DNA of 64,000 nt. Origin: Acanthosepion pharaonis. Lineage: Eukaryota > Mollusca > Cephalopoda > Sepiida > Sepiidae. The notes under the pieces are model-generated. The model did no database searches. It was not told the DNA's origin and was given only the letters and a program-made list of their open reading frames with translations. Positions 32,112 to 44,804 of the stretch are shown here, piece after piece; the stretch's first letter is position 1; every line of letters begins with the position of its first letter. The stretch lies in NCBI GenBank assembly GCA_903632075.3, contig CAHIKZ030005207.1:1000001-1064000 (forward strand), in the 5' to 3' direction. The position numbers and the translations under genes were made by a program.

Positions 32112-34065
32112 TAGGTACCTCCACGAAATCGCTAAAAAAAGAGCATAGCTTGATGAAAAAGACGCCAACCTTGCCGAAAACAAAATTTTATTGTCTAAAT
32201 GCTTATGTTATTATTTAGAGGAAAGACCAAAGTTTTTTTTAATTATTTTAAAAAAATTTTCCTTCTTTTTAGAAAATTCTAAATTTTGATTAAAAAAAAC
32301 CTTGTTTCTATTTGTATCAGCGGAACTAGTAAATAACACAGACAATTTTTAGCACGTTTTTTTGGTATGACACACATTAATTTGAAAAATCATGCAAAAA
32401 TAGATATAATTATCGGATGTTAATGAAACTTTCAGGAACTATTCACAGATGATCGAAATTATTATAAATATGTTTTTTTTTATGAAAGTCATGGTAGAAA
32501 TATTTTTTTAAAATATTTATTACCCCCCCCCCATAACTTATGAAAACGCTAGAAATTCGATCGCATCGGTTTTAGTGATTACAATAATTAAAAGCACAGG
32601 GCTTTGAGGAATGCAAATCATGTTTTTTTTTTGTTTTTAATTGGATACGCAGTACCTGAAAATCAGCTCTGAATTGTAACATACAAAACTCAATAAAACA
32701 ACGATATTATTTAATTTCAAATGCTTTTATTTGCTTTTAGTTGTTTTTATGAATATGGACAATATTTTCTGAAAGCAAAAAATTTTTTCGATGAAAATGA
32801 ATTTTTAATACAATTATTTGTTATTTCATTAATTATAATAGATTTTACATTTAAGTTGTTAAAATATTATAAAATTAGTTAAAAGCCGCACAGGCTTTTC
32901 ATAAGTGTCCTTATGAGATAGATCTTTTTTAGCGCGTTGTAAATTGTATCATTTTGACTAATCAGAGGATCCCCAGTAATTAAGAAATGTAATTTTGTGC
33001 TTATAATCGAGCTGTAATTATAAAATACGGAAGACCAAGCAGAATATAATTAAGTTGCGTTATTTGAGTTAAGCATTGTTCTCCGCTGTTAAGGCCTTTA
33101 CTTTTTGCGAAACACGTGTGGAGAAGTTAATTTGATTTTTTCAATTTCAACTGAGAAGGTTACCTACAAGTATCAGTATCATCTTATGAAATTTATATGA
33201 TCTTATTTTTATATTAATCTCAGTTACGACATTTTTCCATAAATGAAATATCAAAATTAATAATAAAATGAATGCAAATACAAATAACAGTAGAATGTAA
33301 TAAATGTACATAAAATTATAGTATTTTATGTACAATTCTGATAAAATTTCATAAGAAAGGTACCTATAAATTAATTAGATACCTTTCTTAAGAAATATGA
33401 AATTTAATGTCACTCTTAACAGTTTTATTTTAATTTCTTTAGAATATATTTCCCATAAAGCATCATAAACGTAAAGGTGAAAGCTAAGTACAAAAAAAAA
33501 AAAAAAATTAGACCGCTGAAAGTTTTCGTTAAAAATAACGGGGTAAATAATTTGTTCACGTAAATGTAAATTATTTCACTTTTCTCCTTCCGTAGAACAA
33601 ATTAGCCTCATGGAATTCGTAAATATATCATTCATCACATGTCAAGAGACGCGAAAGTTTATGACCTGCTTTTGTTTTATTTTCAAATTACATCTTTTTT
33701 GGCACAAAAGCTAAGTTAAGTTTGGTTCAAAATATTTTAAATAAACATTATAATTTCTGATTTTCTTAAAATAAGTTTTGAAAAATGATAATTGATATTT
33801 AAAAAAATTTCAAAGTCAGATTTCAGTTTTTTTTAAAATGGAAAAAAATAGTCAATTTTGCTGACTCAAAAAAAACTAGATTTTTAACGAAAATTTCGGA
33901 CGTGCTAGGAACGATTAAAAAATGGAAAAAAATACCCCCAAAATACTTTGACCTTTCCTCTTAATGAATAACAAACATTTAGACGATAAAATTTTGTTTT
34001 CGTCAAGTTTGGTGTCTTTTTCATCATGCTATGCTCTTTTTTTAGCGATCTCGTGGAGGTACCTA
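32112..34065. mobile_element. 1.95-kb non-autonomous DNA element with about 120-bp terminal inverted repeats
   Basis: The left end TAGGTACCTCCACGAAATCG (32112) and right end, reverse complement TAGGTACCTCCACGAGATCG (34065), continue as near-identical inverted repeats for about 120 bases. Both contain AAAAAAAGAGCATAGC, GATGAAAAAGACRCCAA and GAAAACAAAATTTTAT. It sits in the AAATA tail of the LINE ending at 32110. No open frame or transposase motif is visible in the AT-rich interior, so it would depend on proteins supplied in trans. The target duplication cannot be separated from the AAATA flank. I do not recognise the terminal sequence. Confidence 0.85.
33343..33404. repeat. Hairpin inside the TIR element
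   Basis: AAATTTCATAAGAAAGGTACCTA (33344-33366) is matched in reverse complement by TAGATACCTTTCTTAAG...ATGAAATTT (33375-33404), with a 7-base insertion in the right arm. Confidence 0.7.
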
Positions 34066-34579
34066 AATAAATAATAATAATAATGAATGCTACATCAGGC
34101 ATTGCTCTCATGCCTTCTAATCTTAATTGATTGGAGTTGTTAAGATGCACATTTTTAGTGAATTAAAATACACCAAAGTAAATATCTCGTTCAGTACCAC
34201 GGATTTTGTTGTCACTTGCCTAACCTAACAAGTTGAACATGTCCCTTACGGTTGACACACTGTGCATCTCTAATCATTAGCGGGAGTAATGCAGGATTAT
34301 CATTGCCAAATTTTGAGATAGATCTTTTTTTTAAGTTTGAAGGATGAGGCAGCCAAAGAGCCTTGTGTTACAGAATGCTGAGGTGGGGTCAGGATGGCGA
34401 GCGATTGATCAGTATGGCTGGTGAGCGTGGTATTCTAACACAGATTGCCTTTGTTTAAGTTTTGAAGATCCAGATCAAAACGGCGCCAAGGCAACAGTGA
34501 ACCGTAAGGATTATGAAGCATTGGCATGCTTTCTGCACCCAGATTCCTTAGAAAGACTAGGCCATACATTGGAGACTGC
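34066..34579. other. No clear gene; probable upstream LINE sequence
   Basis: From about 34335 the text is GC-richer and coding-like but broken. It probably belongs to the LINE remnant that follows. ATAATAATAATG at 34073-34085 continues the LINE tail interrupted at 32111. Confidence 0.45.
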
Positions 34580-35388
<809 letters not shown>

Positions 35389-35484
35389 AAATTCAGAAGA
35401 TGAGTAGCAATGTAAAAAATGCAAAAATAAAGATCATATGCGGAAATCCAACTTCGCTTACCTTACGAGTTGGATCTTTTCAAG

Positions 35485-35610
35485 ATGCATTCATTATGCC
35501 CGTGGGGTTAGAACGTTCGCTTTCTGATCATGAGACCTGGGTTCGAATCTCACAATGGTCGATTTGTCAGAAAGGTGACTTCTTGATATTATCGGTCTGG
35601 GGGAGGTGGT
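35485..35610 (+). repeat. tRNA-derived SINE, family D
   Basis: GCCCGTGGGGTTAGAACGTT then CTTTCTGATCATGAGACCTG and GGTTCGAATCTC. The first block holds a box A-like segment and the last is a good box B, about 45 bases apart as in a tRNA. The D- and T-arm residues fit but no acceptor stem pairs, so it is a SINE head and not a tRNA gene. Single copy in this window. Confidence 0.6.
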
Positions 35611-36600
35611 TCTAACGTGCGGCACATTTGGAAAGTTCCTGAAAGCCAAACCACGCGTTGACGTAAGCCTTGTAAGTGAAATCGGATAGATGCAATACTT
35701 TGGGAACCGTCGATGATTGTGCTAGCACGAAGTCGCAAGTCATCGTGACTGAGGGTTTGAGCGTCATGTTGCTCTTTTCCTCACAGACGGTGCCCAACTG
35801 ACACTACCATTCTGTGCAGTCTACAAAATATAAAACAAATAAGAGTGTGTCGTCTAAATTACGAAAAAGTGAAAATAACACCAATATCTCATTTTAATAG
35901 ATATATTTACCAAAATTACACAAAAATATCTTGAAATGATAAAGAGTAAATTTAATCAATAAAATCGCCATTGGTTTCAACCATGGCTTCCAGACAACTT
36001 CGGAATCTCCTGCAACTTTTCTGGACGGTTTCTTTGTTTAAGTTAGTGAATGCTGCTATAATCCTTACCTTCAGTAAATCTTTGGTGTTACACGGAATTT
36101 CGTTGGTCTTACGCTCAATTGCACCCCCACATAATAATCAAGGGAGTTGCAGTCTGGGAGTTAGGTGGCAAGATGTAAGGTGTGATGTAATGCAGAAATT
36201 GTCTGACCGCTATGATCGGGTTCTCCTGTTTGTGTGGCATGGGGCGCAGTCTTGTTGTCAAGCATAGAGTCTTCCAGCAGCCACGCACTTGATCCAGGAT
36301 GACACTACTTCCTCAATGCATTTAATATAGGCTTCCGTGTTGAGTCTCAGGCCCCGTAGGAAGATGAATGGTGACAGAACGTCGTCATCATTAGTGATCT
36401 TTCCAACCACCATGATGGTGACTGAATATATAATCCAACTCTTTTGGAATTAGATTAAGACCCACACACACTGAAATGTTGGTATTAGAGCTTCCGGTGC
36501 GAATGCCAAGCAGTATAGCATACCGTTTTCAAATTTCTGGCAGAACGTCGTGGTGATCTTTTTCTCATAGACGGTGCCTTCCAAAGAGCAATGGAGATTC
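35611..36600 (-). pseudogene. DD37D (maT-like) mariner transposase, rearranged
   Basis: On minus, 36330-35960 reads LNTEAYIKCIEEVVSSWIKC, VAAGRLYA-QQDCAPCHTN (second catalytic D), DNF, then the PxLDYY-like region and LLKVRIIAAFTNLNKETVQK followed by SCRRFRSCLEAMVETNGDF. The better preserved homologue is at 47981-48854. GGCACCGTCTATGAGAAAAA near 36590 is the sequence near the element's 5' region. A second copy of this 5' motif (GGGCACCGTCTGTGAGG) lies at 35800-35780, downstream of the C-terminus, so a fragment of another copy adjoins at 35612-35800. Stops abound. Confidence 0.78.
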
Positions 36601-36604
36601 AGAT

Positions 36605-36970
36605 TATACAGAGGCGTCAAAAGGTGGCTGGCTACATTGGTATGTTGGGGGAGAAAGAGGGACCATCCTTAAGGACTGAAGACTCTCGATTGTGTGGAAA
36701 TATCCGGGATCTTTCAGCAGGACAACAATGCAATCTATAATGCTCGGAGGATAAAGGACTTTTTAATGGCGAATAACGTAATTCTTTTGGACCATCCAGA
36801 ATGTTCGCCTGAAAACGTTTGGTGGTGGATAGCAAGAAAAGTTTATAGAAATGGACATCAGTTCTAAATGGTGCATCCAACGATTCTTCTGCGGACGCTG
36901 ATATCGACCATGTCAACACGAATTTTTAAATTTATTTACAATGAAGGTCGTACAAAATTCTACTGAGACG
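36605..36970 (+). pseudogene. Tc1-like transposase, C-terminal half
   Basis: FQQDNNAIYNARRIKDFLMA (second catalytic D near 36718) is followed by NNVILLDHPECSPENVWWWI, ARKVYRNGHQF and, after frameshifts, a C-terminal YNEGRTKFY ending near 36965. In family members the segment after SPD reads LNPIEN. Here that segment including the catalytic glutamate is partly deleted. This lineage differs from the element at 11008. Confidence 0.75.
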
Positions 36971-37220
36971 TCTTATTTAGGCATTTTCTACTCTATTTAG
37001 GACTTCTTTAAGGTATGGTCCTCAACTTTTGATCAGTTAGTATTCAGGCTAATTTCCCAGTGTTCAAATGTTCCCTATCAAATTCTAAAATAAATTTTAA
37101 TTTTTATATTTCCTTTTCTTACTTTCATTTTTCGAAGCTCGACTCAAATAATTGGTTGGGTCTAGCAACGTAAAGGGTATATTTTTATTTATTTCATTGT
37201 CCTTAAGAATTTGGTTAGCA

Positions 37221-37267
<47 letters not shown>

Positions 37268-37270
<3 letters not shown>

Positions 37271-37819
37271 CCGAAATAATGTATGCACTCTTTAAATGTT
37301 AATAGCTAATAATACATTACCTTAATGTGAGAACATATATGGGTGAAAATATGCAAAACAGATGAATTAAAAGAAAAGGGATAGTTGAATACCCACCTAG
37401 ACACCAGATTTGATACCCTTGGATTTATTTTTTTTGGGGGGTTCTAAAAGACAAAAAGTTTACAGCAGGAAACCTGAAACAATTGCTGAAATGAGAGTAG
37501 CAATTGAAGAAGAGTTTGCCCAAATACCAGAGGAAATGATTCTGAAAGTTTGTAGGTCTATTCCTCCATATATGAAAAGTGTATTGCACATAATGGCAAC
37601 CAGTTTGAGCACTTGATGTGAACACATCATTATATGAACCTTTTGCCGTTGCCCCAAGTAGCTTTTATCTCATTAAAGTTAATTTTCTAAGTTTTTTTTT
37701 TGTATATTTTACTCTCAAATTCTTTAAATGTGTATTCTTTCTCTTGTATTAATCTTATTTACAAGTCAAAATACATAAAAGTTATAACGATTCAAATAGT
37801 GTATACATTATTTTGGGAC
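37268..37819 (+). mobile_element. Internally deleted mariner-like element
   Basis: Terminal inverted repeats GTCCCGAAATAATGTATGCA (37268) and, reverse complement, GTCCCAAAATAATGTATACA (ending 37819) extend about 37 bases. The element is 552 bp. The inside at 37385-37615 retains the transposase C-terminus: a PPRHQI-YPWIYFFWGVLKD region, where an intact relative would have a PDLTPLDFFLWG motif, then RKPETIAEMRVAIEEEFAQI and PEEMILKVCRSIPPYMKSVL. The N-terminal two thirds are gone. TA tracts flank both sides. Confidence 0.82.
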
Positions 37820-37825
37820 ACTTAT

Positions 37826-37881
37826 ATATATATAATATATATATTATATATAATATATATTATATATATATATATTATATT

Positions 37882-37931
<50 letters not shown>

Positions 37932-38221
37932 CAATGATTTGATACTGCAAAATCTTATTGCTTAAAATAGGACAGATATCACCATCTTAATGCTGAAATT
38001 TGTGGGGGATTTCTAATGATTCATTCGAACATCACTTCAGAAAAATTCGTTGGCGAAAAATTATATAATTTTTAACCCCCCCCAACTTTTTAGCATTGAC
38101 GTTGTATTCTTCCATTTAGGCCTTTTTTTTAAATTCTTTTCGTTGTTCCGGTTATAAATAAAATAATAATTTTTGCCAACGATTTTTTTGGCGAAGGGCT
38201 GGCTGAAAGGTTCTTTTAAAT

Positions 38222-38292
<71 letters not shown>
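37826..38292. repeat. TA-rich and (TA)n(GA)n microsatellites
   Basis: Irregular TATAATATAT passing into (TA)n at 37826-37928. (TA)n into (GA)n at 38221-38293. The unique spacer 37930-38220 includes a C-run at 38077-38084 and no gene. Confidence 0.9.
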
Positions 38293-38293
<1 letters not shown>

Positions 38294-38295
<2 letters not shown>

Positions 38296-39354
38296 AAGAG
38301 ATATAGAATAGTAAAAAAATAAGAAGAGAAAGTCATGAAAAATGAAAGAAGGAAATGTATCAAAAAGTCAATTGGATGAGAGGGGGAGGAAGAATTTCTG
38401 AGAGAAAAAGATGGAAAAAAAAAACGAGTATGGAAAAGAATTTAACAAGGATGGGGAACTTGAGAGAGATAAAAATTAGCTTAACTTGTCAAGCCAAATA
38501 CTAGTACTACTACTACTAATAATAATAACAAAAAACGCAAAATAATGTTGGAAATAGATATAATGAGATGTGTAAATGAATTAAACCCAACATTCTGTAA
38601 GTCTGAGCGACTTTACGCGATGCAGACATTTGGGCTGGTACAAAATTGTCTTTTGTTTTGTTTTTTGTATTTTAGATGAAAAATTTCTGCTTGAAATTAG
38701 ATAATATATTTTCCCTTTCACTCCTCTCGACGCTTGAATATCCCATCATCAATCTGACAGAAGAATACTCAAGAGCTGTCGAGTAATTTTGCCGTTGTCA
38801 AAGAGAAAGGTGAGTATTTTCACTGATGGGTTGCTTTCCATATCTGTTGTCTGCAAATGACTTTTGCTCGGAAGATTCAACCCTATCATGTGACATGTCA
38901 ATGAGGCCACCCTTTCTTGATAGCTGACAAAACTCGGAGCAACAAGGCATCGGGATTTCAAACAAATCAAGATTATTTCACAAGAGTCTTTCGACGGTCA
39001 GAAAAGCAGTGATCTTGAAATTTACAAAATGAATAAACAAAGACAAGAAAATCTAAAAATCTAATCGTTTTTACTTTGTTTTTATTTCTCTTTTCTTCTT
39101 GATTCGTTTATTTTTTTCCTCTCTTATCTCTTTTTCGGTGGTTATCTTTATCGAAAACATTTCCTTCATTTTTTTTCCTCCTTTTTCTCATAATTGCGCA
39201 AAAATCTACCATCCGCTGTTTTTGTTCTTTCTTTCAAATAGTATAATTTTATTTTACTGCTACTTGGGTTGGTTAGGGTTGGTGCATTTGACGATAGAGC
39301 AATCCTTATTGCATTATTTGATGTCGAAATTAGTTTATTTTGTTATTCTTGTGT
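38294..39354. other. No recognisable gene
   Basis: The minus frame 38970-38749 (73 codons, ICLKSRCLVAPSFVSYQERV) is in a moderately GC-rich 300-base island with no TA tracts. I cannot assign it. Confidence 0.4.
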
Positions 39355-39790
39355 TCACAGGTAAACAGTAATTATATTTTATACTTGAGTCTATAGGCAA
39401 ACATTGGTTGTATTTTATACTTGAGTCTATACGCAAACACTGGCCGTGTTTTATACTTGAGTCTACAAGTGATTATGGGTCCTGTTTTATACTTGAGTCT
39501 ATGGGTAAACATTGGTTTTTTTTTATACTCTAGTCGATTGGTAAATACTATCTGTGTTTATACTTGAGCTCATATATAAACATTGATCATTTATTATAGT
39601 TGAATCTTTAGGCAAACGTTGCTTGTTGAGTCCATTGGTAAACATTGGTCTTCTTTTTTATAATCGAATCCATAAGTAAACATTGGTTTTGTTTATATTT
39701 TTGTTCATAGTTAATCATTGGTGATTTTATATTTGAGTCTATATGTAATCATTCGTTGTGTTTTATACTCGAATTTGCAAGTACCCACCC
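39355..39790. repeat. Minisatellite, about 43-bp period, roughly ten diverged units
   Basis: The unit is approximately TTTTATACTTGAGTCTATAGG then TAAACATTGGTTGTG. Instances of the ATACTTGAGTCTA core or close variants occur near 39380, 39418, 39457, 39488, 39530, 39563, 39600, 39668, 39735 and 39768. Early units are about 40 bases apart and well matched, later ones decay and vary in spacing. Confidence 0.85.
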
Positions 39791-40909
39791 AGTGACTTCT
39801 CTTGAAGGGATCTGCTTCTTTGCAACGGGATGTATTTAGCATATGCCGGGTCCCGCTGAGATATCAACCTTTTTCAGTGACTGGGATATTTGAGTATTTC
39901 ATATCGTCGACGGTGTTTTTTCCGAGTTAAGATCAAGAATGAGATGTGAAATTTCTAACTTTAAAGGCAATTGTCCTTGTGCCAAACTACGCTAAATGTA
40001 GAAAATACCTACGAATATTCAAATGTTAATTTTAATTTTTTTTTCTGGTCTGTTCGAATTCATTTTGTTCATTCTTTTTCTTGTCTGCTTTCTTTCATTA
40101 CGAGTTGTCTACCTTTTCGTCCATTTTTTTTTTCATTATTCACTTTTTTATCATTACAATCTTTTTGTCTCCATTTTCACTTTTTGTTGTCCTAAGCATA
40201 TCGCCATTTTCGTTCGTCAGTTTTCATTCTCTCCACTTTTCTTTCCTGATACTTTAGGAGTTAATTTTTTCTTTCATTCTTTCCTTTCTTTCATTTTCAC
40301 TGAATACTTTTTATTCAGTTTCTTTCTTTCTTACAATAATTTTTTATTTGTTCACATTTAATATTCTTTCTTTCTTGCTTTCTTTCAACCAATACTTTTT
40401 ATTGATGCTCATTTAATAATGTTTATTTTTTTGTTAATTTTGCTCTTCTTTTTCATTTTTGACTTGCATTTCAGATTTCTTTCTTAATGTTCTTTGACAC
40501 AAAAATCCTTTGACAGACTTCTACTAGGAGCGATTTTTTTTCTATTATTGTTTTAAGTTTATTGTTTCCGAAAGCTATTTTGGGGAGATTTATTTTTCTT
40601 ATTTGTCTCGTCTGTGTCTTTTTTTTTTTTTTTTTTTTTGCTTACCATTTTTCATCCCCGAATCATGCACAAATAACATTGAAGGTGCTGTCCAATAGGA
40701 AATTATATTAGATCAAAATACGGAATGACATCAAGTTATTTATAACTAAATAAATACACAATTCAGGTTGTTCATTTTACTCCGTATGTTTTCGGTCCGA
40801 GTCAAGAGAGTAAAAGACCTGTTAATTTTATAGAAAGCATATTATCGATATTTAACAAATGGGATGCACCAAGTGAGAATTAATTTTATTTACTCAAGCG
40901 ATAATAATG

Positions 40910-40945
<36 letters not shown>

Positions 40946-41089
40946 TGTGAGAATCATTTATTGCCCAATATTGTTAATTTTTTCGACATTTATCTTTTGA
41001 TTACTTATTATCTGATTTTATCTATCTATCTATCTAGCTATCTCTCTTGCTAGCTACCTAGCTATGCTCCAATTGATATCTCACACTCG

Positions 41090-41132
<43 letters not shown>

Positions 41133-41249
41133 GAGAGATATGAACTGACTAATATATATATATTATATATATATATATATAATTCAGTTCATATATCAGC
41201 TTAATTGTGTGTGTGCATTATGTGTATGTTTTAGTGTGTTGTGGGGATG
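39791..41249. other. No gene; T-rich tracts and microsatellites
   Basis: Strong T-richness from 39985 to 40640 ends in a T19-like run (40621-40639). (AAT)n 40906-40944, TCTA 41021-41045, (TA)n 41089-41128. An imperfect palindrome centred near 41170 has GATATGAACTGA-type arms (41138-41150 and 41182-41196) around a TA tract. Confidence 0.65.
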
Positions 41250-41720
41250 TTTTAATTTACCAATACGCTTAGCACATTGTGGCCTTGTTCGTAGTTAATA
41301 TTGTTAAGAATTGGCTTTTTCTTTTTTATTATTAAAGCTTCCATTATTTTTAATCTTTTTTGACAGGTGGATGCAGTTATTATATTTGTGTTTTCTACTA
41401 GTATGTTTCTAATGGAGTCTGGTAAGTTTGTGTGTGTGTTTAAATGGGTTATAATGGAGCTGTGATCAGATAGGTGTAACGTAATGCGTCTGGATAAGCA
41501 TGTAGTTGTGTAACCGATGTAATTATTTATGAGTCCGGTTTGATCAGGAACACAGTTCCTTAAAGGGGCACTTGAACTCATAGATAATGTTCGTTCTTTG
41601 TAATTTTGACTTAGCTTTGACTTATATATCACTATAAATTTATAATGATTCAGTAAGTGTAACCCAGATATGGAACAATGTAGCAAATATGGAGCACACA
41701 GTGAAGATTGAACCGACAAC
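41250..41720 (-). pseudogene. Penelope-like element (PLE 3): GIY-YIG endonuclease end
   Basis: The 155-codon minus frame contains LRNCVPDQTGLINNYIGYTT then TCLSRRITLHLSDHSSIITH, followed by LNTHTNLPDSIRNILVENTN and RLKIMEALIIKKKKPILNNI. This is the canonical C-terminal GIY-YIG endonuclease of PLEs (NYIGYTT, the R and the downstream E of EALIIKKKKP). The frame is open to its natural end near 41252. The RT part is absent upstream, where (TA)n at 41751-41783 begins. So it is a 5'-truncated copy. Confidence 0.85.
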
Positions 41721-41748
41721 TCGGTCGTAATTAATCTACGTCAGACTT

Positions 41749-41790
<42 letters not shown>

Positions 41791-42099
41791 GTGTGTGTGT
41801 GTATATTTTGGCAGCATGTCACTATTAAGGTATGTGTTATTAAAGACTACGGAACTCTTCTACTTTATGATTTTTTTCTCATTTTTTCTTGCTTCCTCGC
41901 AAGTTTCATAATGTTTGGTCCAGGTTGCTAAAGTAGGATCCCAGTCGATAGCTTTCTGCCAAGCGCTTTCGGTTGTCTTCAGCTATCATCATGGCCTTTG
42001 TTTTTATTTGGAAATATGTTATTGGTTGTTTTACTTTTACAGATGATATTAGACGATATTACTGGGTTAATTCATTATTGGTAAGGAGGGGATATGTTT
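41721..42099. other. (TA)n(GT)n and unassigned sequence
   Basis: Microsatellite 41751-41803. The rest may be the untranslated end of PLE 4. Confidence 0.5.
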
Positions 42100-42740
42100 T
42101 TTATTGGATGATTAGATATTAAATATGTTTAATATGTTTCTTCCAGTATTAAATGCTATTTTATTTATGTTGGGCTATTGGTTTTTGATGAGGATTGCTT
42201 CCAGAATTTGTAATCGTTTTTTGCAGCTGTTTTTTTTTTATGACGCTAGTGTCGTTGAGGTGGTATGTGAGCCTACGTGAGAGAGTTGTGATTGTGTGTC
42301 CGATGTATGTGCTAGGGTTATTATGTGAGAAGTATTCTCTAAACGGGCAAGTAAATCTATAGCTTACATTGGTTTTGTTTAGGAACGGTTTGGTAGGGGT
42401 AATATTATTACGGACAATTATGTTGGAGGTTTTAAATTTAGTGTAGTATATTATTAGTTTTATTTATATTGTTGGACAGGTTTTTTGTATTTGTGGATGG
42501 TCTTTGTTATTTCTAGTTAATCGAGTTTATAGTTGCTGTACATTTGATTTTTATAGAAGAGCTTAATAATGTTATTGTTGTTAGTCGTTTTTTCTTTGTT
42601 GTTATTATGCATATTTAATAGGTAGTGTTTTATATGTTGGTCGACTAGTTTATTAGGGAAATTGTTGTTTATAAGTGTTTGTTCTTTGTAAAACATTGTT
42701 CTAGATGAGGGCGTAGTGATTACTACTATGTTTGCCACGC
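42100..42740 (-). pseudogene. PLE 4, C-terminal part (linker and GIY-YIG)
   Basis: On minus: SSRTMFYKEQTLINNNFPNK, LVDQHIKHYLLN, then KTSNIIVRNNITPTK-like text, a cysteine motif CPFREYFSHNN and STYIGHTITTLSRRLTYHLN, the endonuclease start. It continues the RT segment at 43475-43870, the two parts being separated by an inserted 0.73-kb segment. Several frameshifts. Confidence 0.82.
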
Positions 42741-43474
42741 GTACATTTTTCTCAACTGTGATTGGTCAAATAATAAATACTAAATATCACAGGACAATTT
42801 ACTGATCACCACACTGAATTTTTCCTACCGTTAACTCACAAACATGCTTTTGTTATAAAATCACCGATTGGTTAATTTTTCATCAAATCAGATATTTTTC
42901 GTGTTCTTTCAAAATTTATCCCGCGTTCGTGCTGGGAGCCTACCGATAGTAATATAAGTCCGGATTCATTCCCAAATTAACCAGTAGAGTTGAAGACAGT
43001 AGAGTTGAAGACAGTAGAGTTGAAGACAGTTGAAGACAGTAGAACTCAACTACTCACACGGGTCTACACAGATTATTCATTCTACTCACTCCGCACGCAC
43101 ACAGATACAGACGCAGAACTTGAATATCATTCACCATCAGTTCTTTGTGAACAAGCCAAGTTGCAACAACTCTGTTAGTTACAAAACACACAACTGTACG
43201 ATCTTCTGAATACACATTCTATTTTAACACAGAACTCGCTTGTTTAATTATCACCATATTCACCTAACAGGTAAAGGGAAACTACTTTTTTCTCCTTATT
43301 CACACATTACAAAAATTACCTTGTATTTGTTGTTGATTTTAATATATATATATATATATATATTATCGTTGAAACACAAATGTTAAATGCTCTTCAACAC
43401 GCAGCCACATTAATCTTTTCAACAAAACACCATTTACATTGGTAACCCCAACACTTAAGAAAATAGCATTTACA
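42741..43474. mobile_element. Insertion interrupting PLE 4, possibly a solo LTR
   Basis: The PLE reading frame breaks between LLNRAFHI (43490) and PSSRTMF (42710), which are adjacent in related elements. The inserted sequence has a TATA-like AATATAAGTCCGG near 42950, four partly repeated GTAGAGTTGAAGACA units (42985-43040), and near its right end CATTTACATTGGTAACCCCA, where TGGTAACCCC resembles an LTR element primer-binding site following an LTR ending in CA. No target duplication is evident and no internal genes follow, so the LTR call is tentative. A short TA tract lies at 43341-43362. Confidence 0.45.
42984..43040. repeat. Short tandem repeat GTAGAGTTGAAGACA
   Basis: A 15-base unit occurs three times in perfect tandem (AGTAGAGTTGAAGAC) followed by one shortened and one diverged unit. 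It lies about 35 bases downstream of the TATA-like motif. Confidence 0.9.
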
Positions 43475-43870
43475 AGGGGATGTGAAAGGCTCTATTGAGT
43501 AAGTTTTTGATTGAGGCTATTTTATATTTATCAGTGCATTCGCTATGGAAGTTAAGTTAGCAGGAGTTTTTACTTGTTGGCTTTTTAAATACTGATGTCT
43601 TAAATGTGTCTTTGTTGTTGGAGTCTATTAGTACGTCTAGAAATGGTATTTTGTTATTAATATTTATTTCAACGATAAATTTTAAGATAGAGTTTACTTC
43701 AAGGATTTGTTTAAGTTTATTAATTGAATCATGTTTTTGTGCTGTTATAAAGATGTCATCGACGTATCTGGTGTAAATAGTTTTTTTTTTATGTGGGTAT
43801 TAAATATTGTGCTTTCGATGTGTGACATGTAGAATTAGGCGAATGTAGAACTTAGAGGAGGACTCATAGA
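43475..43870 (-). pseudogene. PLE 4, RT part
   Basis: On minus: GVSMSPPLSSTFA-FYMSHIE (motif B, normally GVSMGSPLSP), STIFNTHIKK, then, one frame over, the catalytic YVDDIFITAQ near 43770, NNKIPFLDVLIDS and KTSVFKKPTSKN, ending KIASIKNLLNRAFHI. One frameshift at the A/T run near 43790. Confidence 0.85.
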
Positions 43871-44804
43871 TACGCCGTCAATTTGGATGTATATACATCC
43901 ATGTTTCGATGCCCAACATCTCATCAGGCAGTGGTAAGTAAAAGTTCTTGCAATTTTTGATATTAACTTGCTTTTCCCGCGGAAAAAAAAGAAAAGCAAG
44001 AAAAACATAAGATATAGTTATCTCTAAAAGAAAAATGAAAGAAAGACACAAGATATAATCTAAAAAAGAAAAGAAGAAGAAAGAAGGAGAAAAAATAGTC
44101 TCATAAAAAGAATAAGAAGAGCTAGAAGGAAAGAAAGACAAGTTATAATCCCTTCTCCAAAGAGAAAGGGGAAGGGAGAACGATAAAATAAAGATGGTAT
44201 AGAAATGTAAGGAAGCAAAACAAAATATGTTGATAATGGGACAACCAATCAAAATCCTCTATGTTCCGTAAGATATTAATACAAATTCAAATACAACGTA
44301 TACAAATGGTCTGCTGTAGACAAAATTAGATACAATGTAACATTACACGGACGGTTGACACTTTAGCCGGAGAGGCAATATAATTTAACAATAATTATAT
44401 GTATGTAAATAAAAAAAAACCTTTAAGAAATAAAAGAAGGAAAAAACGGAAACAAAATCATGAAACAGAGAAATGGATAATAAATCAAACTAAATAAATA
44501 AATAAGTAAATGAACGAACCAAAGCATAAAGGTACAAAGATCACATAATTAAATCATATAAATGATAAAACAATAAGATAATAAATTATATAAAATTAAA
44601 CTTAAATAGATTATGACAGTTAACTAAAGAGTTTTTATATGTAATATTAATAAAATAAAAATAATAGAAATATTAAAATATCAGCCGAACGTAAATTTCA
44701 CTATATAAAATATAACCAGTATTGTTAAGGGAATGTGCACATGCTATATACCTTCTAGAAATCTGACTCAGGATAGGTTACAAGGTTATGCATTATAAAA
44801 GAAC
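43871..44804. other. A-rich, no gene
   Basis: Purine-rich GAAA/AAAG tracts from 43975 to 44220 and AT-rich sequence after that. Minus open frames here encode Phe/Ser-rich low-complexity sequence only. Confidence 0.6.

Noticed and set aside
32521..32530. Poly-C run as a possible functional motif
   Set aside because: Short homopolymers of C or G (also 21119, 31587, 38077) have no supporting context.
35485..35560. Genuine tRNA gene
   Set aside because: Box A and box B are present but acceptor stem pairing is absent. The same holds for SINE heads of families A-E.
41129..41200. Possible hammerhead or ribozyme fold at the TA palindrome
   Set aside because: Arms pair but no CUGANGA or GAAA core is present.
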